NCBI GenBank assembly: GCA_031291275.1
Contig: JARLJJ010000399.1
Coordinates: forward strand, 1-33,105
Origin: Formivibrio sp.
GTDB lineage: Bacteria; Pseudomonadota; Gammaproteobacteria; Burkholderiales; Chitinibacteraceae
DNA: 33,105 nucleotides
Direction: 5' to 3'
Shown here: in pieces, positions 24,648 through 33,105 of the stretch
Layout: each line of letters opens with the position of its first letter
Position numbering within the stretch: position 1 is the stretch's first letter
Translations under genes and position numbers: made by a program
Notes under the pieces: generated by a model
What the model was told of the DNA's origin: nothing
The model's input: the letters and a program-made list of their open reading frames with translations, nothing else
Databases searched by the model: none

Positions 24648-25478
24648 ATGAATAATAATTTTCTCAATATGTCACATAGCACTATGCGATATCCCCTTCT
24701 TTGCCTGGCCGTAGCCGGGTTGCTTGCTGGTTGTGCCACCTCGCGCAACAACTACGACCCGCTTGAGTCGATCAATCGGCCGATTTATTCCTTCAATAAA
24801 GGCGTAGATAAGGTCGTCCTGCACCCGCTGGCAACGGCCTGGACCACCGTCCTGCCATCACCGGTGCAAACCGGGGTGCACAATTTTTTTGAAAACATTG
24901 TGGATCTGTTTGCTATTCCTGCGGCGCTGCTGCAAGGCAAAGGAACAGACGCTGCTCATAGTTTTGGGCGTGTCGTGGTAAATACGACAGTTGGGATTGG
25001 CGGGTTGATCGATGTTGCCAGTAAACTCGATATTCCCAAGAGCGACGAGGATTTTGGCCAGGTTTTGGGCTATTGGGGGGTTCCTACCGGGCCATACCTG
25101 ATGTTGCCTTTGCTGGGGCCTATTACCGTACGGGATGCAATCGATCCGGCGGTGCGGTTCACTGCAGGGCCAACAACCTACATCAATCCTGAAAGTGCTC
25201 GTTATGCTTATGTCGGGGTTAATGCCGTCGATGCGCGTGCCCAGTTGTTGCCGCTCGATAAAGTTCTGGATGATCAGTACGATCAGTATGCTTTCGTGCG
25301 CGATACCTACCTTCAACGCCGCTGGTACAAAGTCTACGACGGCAACCCGCCTTATTCATTGCCGATGGCGGGAGATGTTCCTGATCCGTCGCCGCAGGCA
25401 GATGCGCCAGTCTCTTCAGGAGATACTGCAATGCCTGCTTCTCCTGCCTCAGCGCCTGCGGCAGAACCTCAGCCGTGA
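24648..25478 (+). CDS. mlaA: Outer-membrane lipoprotein MlaA (VacJ)
   Basis: This 276-aa lipoprotein removes misplaced phospholipids from the outer leaflet and hands them to MlaC. The signal ends in the lipobox LLAGC (Cys29). The VacJ core is complete: YDPLESINRPIYSFN, NFFENIVDLFAIPAALLQGK, NTTVGIGGLIDVAS, DFGQVLGYWGVPTGPYLMLPLLGP and an R-Y-Y-like end. The C-terminus adds a Pro/Ala/Ser-rich tail of about 40 residues. I prefer the ATG at 24648 (AGGGA 9 nt upstream); an ATG 9 nt earlier has no spacing from that site. In E. coli mlaA is unlinked; here it directly follows mlaB. Confidence 0.95.
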   Translation: MNNNFLNMSHSTMRYPLLCLAVAGLLAGCATSRNNYDPLESINRPIYSFNKGVDKVVLHPLATAWTTVLPSPVQTGVHNFFENIVDLFAIPAALLQGKGTDAAHSFGRVVVNTTVGIGGLIDVASKLDIPKSDEDFGQVLGYWGVPTGPYLMLPLLGPITVRDAIDPAVRFTAGPTTYINPESARYAYVGVNAVDARAQLLPLDKVLDDQYDQYAFVRDTYLQRRWYKVYDGNPPYSLPMAGDVPDPSPQADAPVSSGDTAMPASPASAPAAEPQP

Positions 25479-26368
25479 CGGCGATTGTTTTTGATCGCGT
25501 CAGCAAGCAATTTGGCGATTTTACCGCGCTCCAAGAAGTCAGTTTTACTGTGGAATCGGGTGATTTTTTTGCGTTGCTTGGTCCTAACGGCGCAGGTAAA
25601 ACGACCCTGATTTCTATCTTGGGCGGCCTGACTCGCGCTTCTACGGGTACCACGAAGGTGATGGGATATGATGTCGAGCGGGATTACCGTGCCGCTCGGC
25701 GATCTGTAGGTATCGTGCCGCAAGAACTGGTCTTTGACCCTTTTTTTACCGTACGTGAAACGCTGCGCTTCCAGTCCGGTTATTTCGGTATCCGCAATAA
25801 CGATGACTGGATCGATGAAATTCTCTTCCATATTGGTCTGGCAGATAAAGCCGATATCAATATGCGCAAGCTTTCTGGCGGCATGAAGCGCCGAGTGATG
25901 GTGGCGCAGGCACTGGTGCACCGTCCTCCGGTTATTGTGCTTGATGAGCCCACTGCAGGTGTGGATGTGGAGTTGCGCCAGTCTCTCTGGGCGTTTGTAC
26001 GCAGTCTGAATGTGGCTGGGCATACCATTGTACTGACCACGCATTATTTGGAAGAAGCAGAGGCCTTGTGCAATCGGATTGCCATGCTCAAGCAAGGCAA
26101 TCTTCTGGCGCTGGAAGACAAGGACACGCTGATGAGTCGAGGCACTGCGCGCCATCTGCTGATCAAGACAACTTCTCCTGATCTCCCTGTCGCACTGCAG
26201 CCGTTACTAATCGGGAAGAGTGCTAACGGTATTGAATTGCGCTTGCCAGATTGCAATCGGCTGGAGGAGATTTTGGTGGAGTTACGTCTGGCCGGAATCG
26301 GCTTGAAAGATATTGAAATCACCAAGCCAGATCTGGAAGAAATTTTTGTGGAAATGATGAACCAGTGA
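25475..26368 (+). CDS. ABC transporter ATP-binding protein (YadG-like)
   Basis: This 297-aa ATPase resembles the YadG/CcmA type. Walker A is GPNGAGKTT (36-44), the signature LSGGMKRR, Walker B PPVIVLDEPTAGVD and the H-loop TTHY. It pairs with the ABC-2 permease that follows (10-nt gap). The start is GTG and overlaps the mlaA stop by 4 nt. The substrate is unknown; the location between mlaA and ibaG suggests an envelope-related export role, but this is inference. Similar transporters are common at this place in betaproteobacteria. Confidence 0.92.
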   Translation: MTAIVFDRVSKQFGDFTALQEVSFTVESGDFFALLGPNGAGKTTLISILGGLTRASTGTTKVMGYDVERDYRAARRSVGIVPQELVFDPFFTVRETLRFQSGYFGIRNNDDWIDEILFHIGLADKADINMRKLSGGMKRRVMVAQALVHRPPVIVLDEPTAGVDVELRQSLWAFVRSLNVAGHTIVLTTHYLEEAEALCNRIAMLKQGNLLALEDKDTLMSRGTARHLLIKTTSPDLPVALQPLLIGKSANGIELRLPDCNRLEEILVELRLAGIGLKDIEITKPDLEEIFVEMMNQ

Positions 26369-26378
26369 GGAGCAAGGT

Positions 26379-27194
26379 GTGAGTCGTGAGGTGCCGGGCT
26401 TTGCTCTTCAACTCTCTAGGTCTCATGCTTCACCAACCATGCAAGGCTTTTACACCCTCTTTTACAAGGAGCTGCTACGTTTCTGGAAGGTTTCCTTTCA
26501 GACTGTGGCCGCGCCTGTGCTCACGGCACTGTTGTATCAACTGATCTTTGCGCATTCAATCGGGCAGCATGTCGAGCCTTATCCCGGCGTGAATTATTCC
26601 GCTTTCCTGATCCCGGGCTTGGCGATGATGTCGATGCTGCAGAACAGCTTCGCCAATGGCTCGTCAAGCCTGATCCAGTCCAAGATTACCGGCAATATCG
26701 TGTTTTTGCTGCTGCCACCCGTTTCGCACATGGAATTTTTCCTGGCTTATACCCTGGCCGCCGTGGTCCGCGGTTTTGTCGTGGGGATAGGCGTCATCGT
26801 GGTCACCCTGCTATTTGCAATACCCCCGTTTTCCTATCCGTTGTGGATGCTGGTGTTTGGTCTGCTGGGCTGTGGCGTCATGGCGGTCCTGGGCGTGATC
26901 GCCGGGATTTGGGCGGAAAAATTCGATCAGCTGGCTGGTTTTCAAAATTTCATTATCATGCCGCTGACTTTTCTATCCGGCGTGTTTTACTCCATTCACA
27001 GCCTCCCCGCATTCTGGCAAAGTGTGTCGCGTTTCAATCCTGTTTTTTACATGATTGATGGTTTTCGCTATGCCTTTTTCGGGGTAGGCGATGTAAGCCC
27101 CTGGCAAAGCCTTGCCGTGGTGGGCGGAACCTTCTTGTTGTTGTCCGGATTGACGCTGCGCTTATTAAGCTCGGGCTACAAGCTACGCCATTGA
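26379..27194 (+). CDS. ABC-2 type permease (YadH-like)
   Basis: This 271-aa integral membrane protein of the ABC-2 permease family resembles YadH. It has about six membrane segments (from about residue 40 to 265), KELLRFWKV at the N-terminal amphipathic helix, and FLSGVFYSIHSLP and NPVFYMIDGFRYAFFG near the C-terminus, which are typical of the YadH/NodJ-like group. The start is a GTG at 26379 with AGGAG 6 nt upstream. An internal ATG at 26439 would remove 20 residues and is a possible alternative. It is the partner of the upstream ATPase; the exported substrate is unknown. Confidence 0.9.
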   Translation: MSREVPGFALQLSRSHASPTMQGFYTLFYKELLRFWKVSFQTVAAPVLTALLYQLIFAHSIGQHVEPYPGVNYSAFLIPGLAMMSMLQNSFANGSSSLIQSKITGNIVFLLLPPVSHMEFFLAYTLAAVVRGFVVGIGVIVVTLLFAIPPFSYPLWMLVFGLLGCGVMAVLGVIAGIWAEKFDQLAGFQNFIIMPLTFLSGVFYSIHSLPAFWQSVSRFNPVFYMIDGFRYAFFGVGDVSPWQSLAVVGGTFLLLSGLTLRLLSSGYKLRH

Positions 27195-27225
27195 TTTGTC
27201 AATGAAGTTCCTCATCAGGCCTTCA

Positions 27226-27234
27226 TGCTAAAAT
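27226..27234 (+). promoter_or_regulatory. Extended -10 element upstream of ibaG
   Basis: TGCTAAAAT (27226-27234) is an extended -10 box (TGN-TAAAAT) in the 73-nt gap between the YadH-like gene and ibaG. It would start transcription about 27 nt before ibaG and could drive ibaG, the small ORF, murA and hisG separately from mla. No good -35 is seen. Confidence 0.4.
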
Positions 27235-27267
27235 CCGCCTTCAAACCAAGTTATCACTGGATTCACC

Positions 27268-27497
27268 ATGACCCCGGAACAAGTCAAGGCGCTGATTGAA
27301 GCTGCGCTCCCCTGTGAACACGTTGAAGTTGAGGGCGATGGTCACCACTTTTACGCAGCCATTATTTCCCCGGCCTTTGCGGGCCTGAAATTGCTGGATC
27401 GGCATCGTCTGGTCAAGGAACGGCTCAAAGTGCAACTGAATTCCGGTGAACTGCATGCGCTGTCTCTGACCAAAACGCAAACTCCGGAAGAGTCGCA

Positions 27498-27501
<4 letters not shown>
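27268..27501 (+). CDS. ibaG: BolA-family protein IbaG (YrbA)
   Basis: This 77-aa BolA-like protein has the order typical of IbaG: VKALIEAALPCEHVEVEGDGHHFYAAIIS, then LLDRHRLVKERLKVQLNSGELHALSLTK, with the BolA core H-R-x-V. Relatives bind [2Fe-2S] clusters with monothiol glutaredoxins, and IbaG is linked with acid stress in E. coli. It sits between mla genes and murA, as in E. coli. The stop overlaps the next start (GTGA). Confidence 0.93.
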
Positions 27502-28939
<1,438 letters not shown>

Positions 28940-28996
28940 ATGCAGTGCAGGAAGGCTTGGTCCAACCTGCGCGAACAATGACATTCAGGACACGCT

Positions 28997-29644
28997 ATGA
29001 TCACCATCGCCCTTTCCAAAGGCCGTATTTTTGAAGAAACCTTGCCCTTGCTTGCTGCTGCCGGGATCACCCCGAACGAGGATCCGGAATCCTCGCGCAA
29101 GCTGATCATCGGCACCAATCGTGACGATGTTCGCTTGATTATCGTCCGCGCGTCCGATGTGCCGACCTATGTGCAATATGGGGCGGCGGATCTGGGTGTC
29201 GCGGGTAAGGATGTCTTGTTGGAGCACGGCGGTGCAGGGCTCTATCAGCCGTTGGATCTGGAGATCGCCAAATGCCGCCTGATGGTGGCAGTACAAAATG
29301 GCTTCGATTACGAAGGTGCGGTAAAGCAGGGCGCGCGCTTGCGCGTGGCGACCAAATACACGGAATGCGCGCGCAATCACTTTGCCTCCAAAGGCGTGCA
29401 CGTCGATTTGATCAAGCTCTATGGTTCGATGGAATTGGCACCGCTGGTCGGACTGGCCGATGCCATTGTCGATCTGGTTTCCTCTGGTGGCACGTTGAAA
29501 GCCAATAACCTGGTTGCCGTTGAACATATCCGTGAAATCAGTTCAAGACTGGTGGTGAACCAGGCGGCGTTGAAGATCAAACATGATCGCCTGCAGCCGA
29601 TCATCGATACCTTTTCGGCTACCGTTGCTGCAAGAAAAATTTGA
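28997..29644 (+). CDS. hisG: ATP phosphoribosyltransferase, short form
   Basis: This 215-aa enzyme catalyses the first step of histidine synthesis, joining ATP and PRPP. It is the short form: the C-terminal regulatory ACT-like domain of the long form (about 300 aa) is absent, so activity should require the paralogous subunit HisZ, which is not in the window. Motifs are [34 protein letters not shown], and [26 protein letters not shown]. The murA-hisG order is conserved in betaproteobacteria, but here the expected hisD does not follow: a transporter gene comes 21 nt later. Confidence 0.95.
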   Translation: MITIALSKGRIFEETLPLLAAAGITPNEDPESSRKLIIGTNRDDVRLIIVRASDVPTYVQYGAADLGVAGKDVLLEHGGAGLYQPLDLEIAKCRLMVAVQNGFDYEGAVKQGARLRVATKYTECARNHFASKGVHVDLIKLYGSMELAPLVGLADAIVDLVSSGGTLKANNLVAVEHIREISSRLVVNQAALKIKHDRLQPIIDTFSATVAARKI

Positions 29645-29665
29645 TGCGGTCAGGAGTGATTTTCA

Positions 29666-30433
29666 ATGCCGCATGAGCTATTGCTGCTGCTCCCCGTTGC
29701 GTTTGCTGCCGGCCTGATCGATGCGGCGGTGGGCGGAGGCGGGCTGATCCAGTTGCCAGGCATGTTTGCCATCCTCTCGCGCGAGCTGCCTGCAATGCTG
29801 CTTGCCTCCAACAAGTTTGCATCGATCATGGGCACGGCGTCCGCCACTTGGCGCTATGCCCGTCGCATTGAACTGCCGTGGCGGTTGGTGCTGTTTGCTG
29901 CCGGCGCGGCGTTTTGCGGCTCGTATCTTGGTGCGCGTGCGGTGAATTATCTGCCGACATCGGTCATCCGCCCGCTTGTCGTCATATTGCTGGTTGTGAT
30001 GCTGATCTACACCTGGTTCAAACCGCAGTTTGGCCAGGAAGATGCCGGCCGCCCGCTGACCCGGAATGATCTGGTGACCGGCCTGGTGATCGGGGCTGGA
30101 ATCGGCTTCTACGACGGGTTTTTCGGCCCTGGTACGGGCAGTTTTTTGATTTTCCTGTTCGTGCGTTTCTTCCACTTCGATTTTCTGCGTGCCTCGGCCT
30201 GTGCCAAGGTGGTCAACCTGGCGACCAATCTGGCCGCGTTGTCCTTTTTCATTCCCGCCGGATTGGTGCTGTATAGTGTGGCGATTCCGATGGGTTTGGC
30301 CAATATCGCCGGGGCACAAGTGGGTACGCGTTTGGCCCTGAAAGGGGGGAACCAGTGGGTGCGGCGATTGTTTTTGCTGCTGGCGCTGACCTTGCTGACC
30401 AAATTGGTTTGGGACATGTTGCGAGGAAGCTGA
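29666..30433 (+). CDS. TSUP (TauE/SafE) family membrane permease
   Basis: This 255-aa protein has about seven to eight membrane segments and the duplicated TSUP signature: GLIDAAVGGGGLIQLP (16-31) and GAGIGFYDGFFGPGTGSF (143-160). It resembles the YfcA subgroup. TSUP proteins move anions such as sulfite, sulfoacetate or other sulfur and organic compounds; the substrate here is not predictable. AGGAG precedes the ATG with suitable spacing. It lies 21 nt after hisG and 94 nt before a periplasmic rhodanese gene, so a link with sulfur handling is possible but inferred. Confidence 0.9.
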   Translation: MPHELLLLLPVAFAAGLIDAAVGGGGLIQLPGMFAILSRELPAMLLASNKFASIMGTASATWRYARRIELPWRLVLFAAGAAFCGSYLGARAVNYLPTSVIRPLVVILLVVMLIYTWFKPQFGQEDAGRPLTRNDLVTGLVIGAGIGFYDGFFGPGTGSFLIFLFVRFFHFDFLRASACAKVVNLATNLAALSFFIPAGLVLYSVAIPMGLANIAGAQVGTRLALKGGNQWVRRLFLLLALTLLTKLVWDMLRGS

Positions 30434-30527
30434 ACTGGCTGCAGGTTTGCTAGTCTGAGTAGCATGGGCGCACGTTGGCTATGCAAGCGTATTGCGTGTT
30501 GAAACGGCTTGACTAAGGATGAGTGCC

Positions 30528-30872
30528 ATGAACAATCGAATTTGGGCGGTGCTGTTTTTCTGTCTGGCGAGCTTAACGGGTGTTGCCAAGGATTTTACCT
30601 ACAACGGGGTGAAGCCGGCGGTGATCGTGGATGTTCGTACGCCCGGGGAATATGCCGCCGGGCATATCGAGGGCGCGATCAATATCCCCGTTGAAAAAAT
30701 TGCCGACGGTATTCATTCAGTCAAGGGCTTGAGCAAGGATCAGCCCGTGCTGCTCTATTGCCATAGCGGCCAACGAGCTAGTGTTGCCAAAACGGTATTG
30801 GAAAAAGAAGGCTATAAGCAGGTGATCAATGGTGGCGGCATCGATGATCTGTCACGCCATCTGAAGCAATAA
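30528..30872 (+). CDS. Periplasmic single-domain rhodanese
   Basis: This 114-aa protein has a signal peptide (about 1-20, FFCLASLTGVA) and one rhodanese domain: VDVRTPGEYAAGHIEGAINIP and the active-site loop CHSGQR (78-83) with C78. It resembles PspE-type periplasmic rhodaneses, which transfer sulfane sulfur. I use the ATG at 30528 because AAGGA lies 8 nt upstream; an ATG at 30519 overlaps that site. It follows the TSUP permease by 94 nt and is closed by a strong terminator. The physiological acceptor is unknown. Confidence 0.93.
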   Translation: MNNRIWAVLFFCLASLTGVAKDFTYNGVKPAVIVDVRTPGEYAAGHIEGAINIPVEKIADGIHSVKGLSKDQPVLLYCHSGQRASVAKTVLEKEGYKQVINGGGIDDLSRHLKQ

Positions 30873-30917
30873 AGCATTAAGACGCTGATGGGTTCTTGGT
30901 CAGCGTAGCCTCAAAAT

Positions 30918-30953
30918 AACACGGCCCGAAAAACGTATCGGGCCGTGTTTTTG
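30918..30953. terminator. Strong, probably bidirectional terminator after rhodanese gene
   Basis: ACACGGCCCGA (30919-30929) and TCGGGCCGTGT (30938-30948) form an 11-bp stem with an 8-nt loop, followed by TTTTTG. On the minus strand the stem is followed by TATTTTGA, so the dCMP-deaminase unit may also end here. A second hairpin, ACGCTGA/TCAGCGT (30882-30906), lies just upstream. Confidence 0.9.
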
Positions 30954-31021
30954 CATGGTAGGTCAAGTGCGATGGATTTCCCCATCACGCCAAATATTTC
31001 TCATCAGCAGAGCAAGCAAAA

Positions 31022-31570
31022 TTACTGTTTCCCGCGCAGGGTAGTCACCGCCCAAGCGGCACGCGGATCTGGCATCGTCAGTTGGTCAACCTGCAAATGG
31101 CCCATCAGTTTCTGGTATTCCGCCTTCTTGGCCGCATCCATGACCGGATCGGGATCGGTCGGTATCCACGGGTGCAGATACACCACTCGGCTGATCCTGG
31201 CCTGCAGCATTTCCTTGGCACAACCAAAGCAGGGCTGCATCGTGGTATAGAGCGTGGCGCCTTCCACCGCAATACCGAAACGAGCGGCGGACAGCAGCGC
31301 ATTCTGTTCGGCATGCACACAGATGCACAAGTCGTAGCCGGTGCCGGATTTGAACTGGCCGCCGGGGTTCTGGCAGCGCAGGCAACCGCCGGCCAGGCAG
31401 TTGGGCATGCCGGCCGGAACGCCGTTGTAACCGGTAGAAATTACTCGGTTATCCTTGACGAGGAGTGCACCGACGCGGTTGCCGGTGCAGTTGGCCTTCT
31501 CCCGAACGGCAAAGGCAATCCCCATGTAATAGGTATCCCAATCCGGAAGTTTTTCTGGTTCGTGGTGCAT
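31022..31570 (-). CDS. Deoxycytidylate (dCMP) deaminase-type enzyme
   Basis: This 182-aa zinc deaminase has HAEQN (H86, E88) and PCFGC (C114, C117), the catalytic zinc site of the cytidine/dCMP deaminase fold. GYNGVPAGMPNC near the front and LCICVHAEQNALL match the dCMP deaminase/ComEB group, which makes dUMP for thymidylate synthesis. Three extra cysteines, C58, C63 and C66 (CLAGGCLRC), could bind a second zinc ion, as in phage T4 dCMP deaminase. I chose the ATG at 31570 (AGGA upstream). It follows the SdpI-family gene by 40 nt on the same strand. Confidence 0.88.
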   Translation of the reverse strand: MHHEPEKLPDWDTYYMGIAFAVREKANCTGNRVGALLVKDNRVISTGYNGVPAGMPNCLAGGCLRCQNPGGQFKSGTGYDLCICVHAEQNALLSAARFGIAVEGATLYTTMQPCFGCAKEMLQARISRVVYLHPWIPTDPDPVMDAAKKAEYQKLMGHLQVDQLTMPDPRAAWAVTTLRGKQ

Positions 31571-31610
31571 AAACAATCCTGAAGAACAACAATCGGAGGT
31601 CTCGACAGCT

Positions 31611-31931
31611 TTAGTCTTGGCGAGACAGGCTGCGTATCTGCAGCAGGCTCCCCAGCAGAGGGAGGATAAATGCGGCGAGATGGAACAGCCAGCGCAAAAA
31701 ATCATCCGGGCCGGACAGCGGGAACAGTGCCGCGATGGCCAGGTAAAACAGACCGGAGCCGATCAGGGACCATCCTCCTGAGCGGTTGATCCGGTACCAG
31801 CTGGCATCGTCTTTCAAAGCGCGACATGTACGGATGCCGTAATACCGGTTGCGCGGTACCCAGTCCAGGATCAGCGGCAGGGACAGCAGCACGAACAACA
31901 AGGAAGGAACAAAAAAAGGCTGGTGGATCAT
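31611..31931 (-). CDS. SdpI-family membrane protein
   Basis: This 106-aa protein has three hydrophobic segments (about 8-25, 50-70 and 78-98) and, between the first two, the SdpI-family pattern NRYYGIRT, then W-Y-R-x-N-R-x-G-G (about 28-52). Bacillus SdpI gives immunity to the SdpC toxin, but most relatives, including short proteobacterial ones, have no known function, so immunity should not be assumed. No SdpC-like toxin is encoded nearby. It lies between purC and the dCMP-deaminase gene on the same strand, beyond the purC terminator. Confidence 0.75.
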   Translation of the reverse strand: MIHQPFFVPSLLFVLLSLPLILDWVPRNRYYGIRTCRALKDDASWYRINRSGGWSLIGSGLFYLAIAALFPLSGPDDFLRWLFHLAAFILPLLGSLLQIRSLSRQD

Positions 31932-31966
31932 GTCCTTTTTCCAGAGGTCGAGCGTGGCCCCGGTGC

Positions 31967-31991
31967 TAAAAAGCCGGCCAGAGGCCGGCTT
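31967..31991 (-). terminator. Terminator after purC
   Basis: Read on the minus strand, a 9-bp stem AAGCCGGCC/GGCCGGCTT (arms at 31983-31991 and 31971-31979) with a 3-nt loop is followed by a run ending in TTTTTAG. It lies just after the purC stop and should separate purC from the SdpI-family gene. Confidence 0.85.
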
Positions 31992-32004
31992 TCACGGGAG
32001 ACGG

Positions 32005-32883
32005 TTAATGCGTCAGTCTTTCCAGAGCCTCGCGATACTTGGCCGCGGTCTTTTCCGCGACTTCTGCCGGCAGGGCCGGTGCGGGCGGGGTCTTGTTCCA
32101 ACCGGTGGATTCCAGCCAGTCGCGCACGAATTGTTTATCGTAGGACGGCGGGTTCTGGCCCGGCACGTAACTTTCGGCCGGCCAGAAGCGGCTGGAGTCA
32201 GGGGTCAGTGCTTCGTCCATCAGGCAAAGCGTGCCGTCTTCGTCCAGGCCGAACTCGAACTTGGTGTCGGCGATGATGATGCCGCGTGTCGCGGCAAATT
32301 CTGCGGCAGCCTGGTAGAGCTTGAGCGCCGCATCGCGCACCTTGGCGGCGAGTTCGGCGCCAAGGATGTCGCTACAGCGTTCGAACGAAATATTTTCGTC
32401 GTGATCGCCCAGCGCTGCCTTGGTAGATGGCGTGAAAATCGGTTCGGGCAGCTTGTCGGCTTCCTTCAGGCCCGCCGGCAGCTGGATGCCGCAAATCGTG
32501 CCGCTTTTCTGGTATTCCTTCCAGCCGGAGCCGGCGACATAGCCGCGCACGATGGCTTCGACCATGACGGGTTTCAGGCGTTTGACCACGACGGCGCGGC
32601 CTTCCACTTGCGGCAGATCTTCGGCGCTGACCACGTCTTGCGGTTGTTGGCCGGTGAAGTGGCTCGGGATCAGATCCTTGAAGCGGTCGAACCAGAAATT
32701 GGAAATTGCGGTCAGGATCTTGCCCTTGTCCGGAATCGGCTCGGCCAGGATCACGTCGAACGCGGAAAGGCGGTCGGTGGCGATCATCAGCATGCGTTTG
32801 TCGTCGATCTCATAGAGTTCGCGCACTTTGCCTGCATAGATTTTCTTCAGGCTTTTAAGTTGGGTAGAGGTGATACCGGTCAT
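32005..32883 (-). CDS. purC: Phosphoribosylaminoimidazole-succinocarboxamide synthase
   Basis: This 292-aa enzyme joins aspartate to CAIR in purine synthesis, using ATP. It shows the N-terminal GKVRELYE (18-25), ATDRLSAFD (35-43), the signature [17 protein letters not shown] and IADTKFEFG, and a C-terminal [10 protein letters not shown]. The length is that of the longer SAICAR synthase type rather than the 237-aa E. coli form. I chose the ATG at 32883 (GGAA upstream); a longer frame adds 17 unrelated residues. It is on the minus strand with a terminator after the stop. Confidence 0.96.
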   Translation of the reverse strand: MTGITSTQLKSLKKIYAGKVRELYEIDDKRMLMIATDRLSAFDVILAEPIPDKGKILTAISNFWFDRFKDLIPSHFTGQQPQDVVSAEDLPQVEGRAVVVKRLKPVMVEAIVRGYVAGSGWKEYQKSGTICGIQLPAGLKEADKLPEPIFTPSTKAALGDHDENISFERCSDILGAELAAKVRDAALKLYQAAAEFAATRGIIIADTKFEFGLDEDGTLCLMDEALTPDSSRFWPAESYVPGQNPPSYDKQFVRDWLESTGWNKTPPAPALPAEVAEKTAAKYREALERLTH

Positions 32884-33046
32884 GACGATTTCCGTAACGA
32901 TTCGGGAAAACCGGTATTTTGCCTGATTTAACACCTAATCTGGGAATAGAACAGGGCAAAAAGTGAACCATCGAACGGATTGAGTGTATCAATGACCCAG
33001 GCGTGCCTTGACGGCGGCTAATGACGATGACCCCAAGGGGAAGTTC

Positions 33047-33105
33047 TTGAGCGAAAAACAACTGTCCCATCCCGCTTATCGTATGTCGGTAAAAACGGTG
33101 CTGGA
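33047..33105 (+). CDS. Possible start of a gene running off the right edge
   Basis: A TTG at 33047 follows AAGGGGAAG with good spacing and opens a frame to the window edge (LSEKQLSHPAYRMSVKTVL). An ATG lies 12 codons in. Nineteen codons are too few to assign a family. Confidence 0.3.
   Translation, partial: MSEKQLSHPAYRMSVKTVL

Noticed and set aside
31611..31931. Toxin-immunity system based on the SdpI-family protein
   Set aside because: No SdpC-like or other small toxin gene is adjacent; the neighbours are metabolic genes.
31849..32931. 360-codon open frame on the plus strand across purC
   Set aside because: It is the antisense shadow of purC, rich in Arg, Gly and Ala with no domain pattern, and it runs through the purC terminator.

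Overview
The window looks like chromosomal core DNA from a betaproteobacterium, probably of the Nitrosomonadales type. Three gene orders support this: rsmD/ftsY-ftsE-ftsX-rpoH, pilU-pilT/yggS-proC-yggT-yggU, and mlaFEDCB-mlaA-ABC transporter-ibaG-murA-hisG. The assignment rests on gene order and protein character only; no rRNA is present to confirm it. Coding density is high. I see no tRNA, rRNA, CRISPR array, insertion sequence or prophage.

Layout: (1) 1-4790 holds partial rsmD facing away from ftsY, a GNAT acetyltransferase, ftsE, ftsX and the heat-shock sigma factor gene rpoH. The rpoH promoter is covered by a near-perfect CIRCE (HrcA) operator. (2) 4805-7044 holds the divergent cca and cysK genes. 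(3) 7136-11264, on the minus strand, is a pilT-pilU-fimV-like cluster for type IV pilus retraction. (4) 11318-13735 is yggS-proC-yggT-yggU. (5) 13725-16320 holds fxsA and cutA, whose start codons overlap head to head, then dsbD and a convergent ArsR-type regulator. (6) 16487-20768 is gpmI-envC-ctpA, ended by a clear terminator. (7) 20821-21613 is the only poorly understood stretch. It contains a 130-codon ORF resembling an HMA-like fold without the metal-binding cysteines. (8) 21614-29644 is a long co-directional run covering outer-membrane lipid asymmetry (mlaFEDCB, mlaA), a YadG/YadH-type exporter, ibaG, an unannotated 59-aa membrane protein, murA and short-form hisG. (9) 29666-30953 holds a TSUP permease and a periplasmic rhodanese, ended by a strong terminator. 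(10) 31022-32883, on the minus strand, holds purC, an SdpI-family membrane protein and a dCMP-deaminase-type enzyme. A possible gene start lies at the right edge.

Much of the content concerns the cell envelope: FtsEX and EnvC (division and amidase activation), MurA, Mla, DsbD, type IV pili and CtpA. FtsEX and EnvC, which act together in E. coli, are both present but about 14 kb apart. The strongest regulatory observation is the CIRCE element over the rpoH promoter, which would couple the HrcA and sigma-32 heat-shock circuits. The best candidates for undescribed genes are the HMA-like ORF at 21012-21404 and the tail-anchored small ORF at 27498-27677. I did not find a clearly new multi-gene system.
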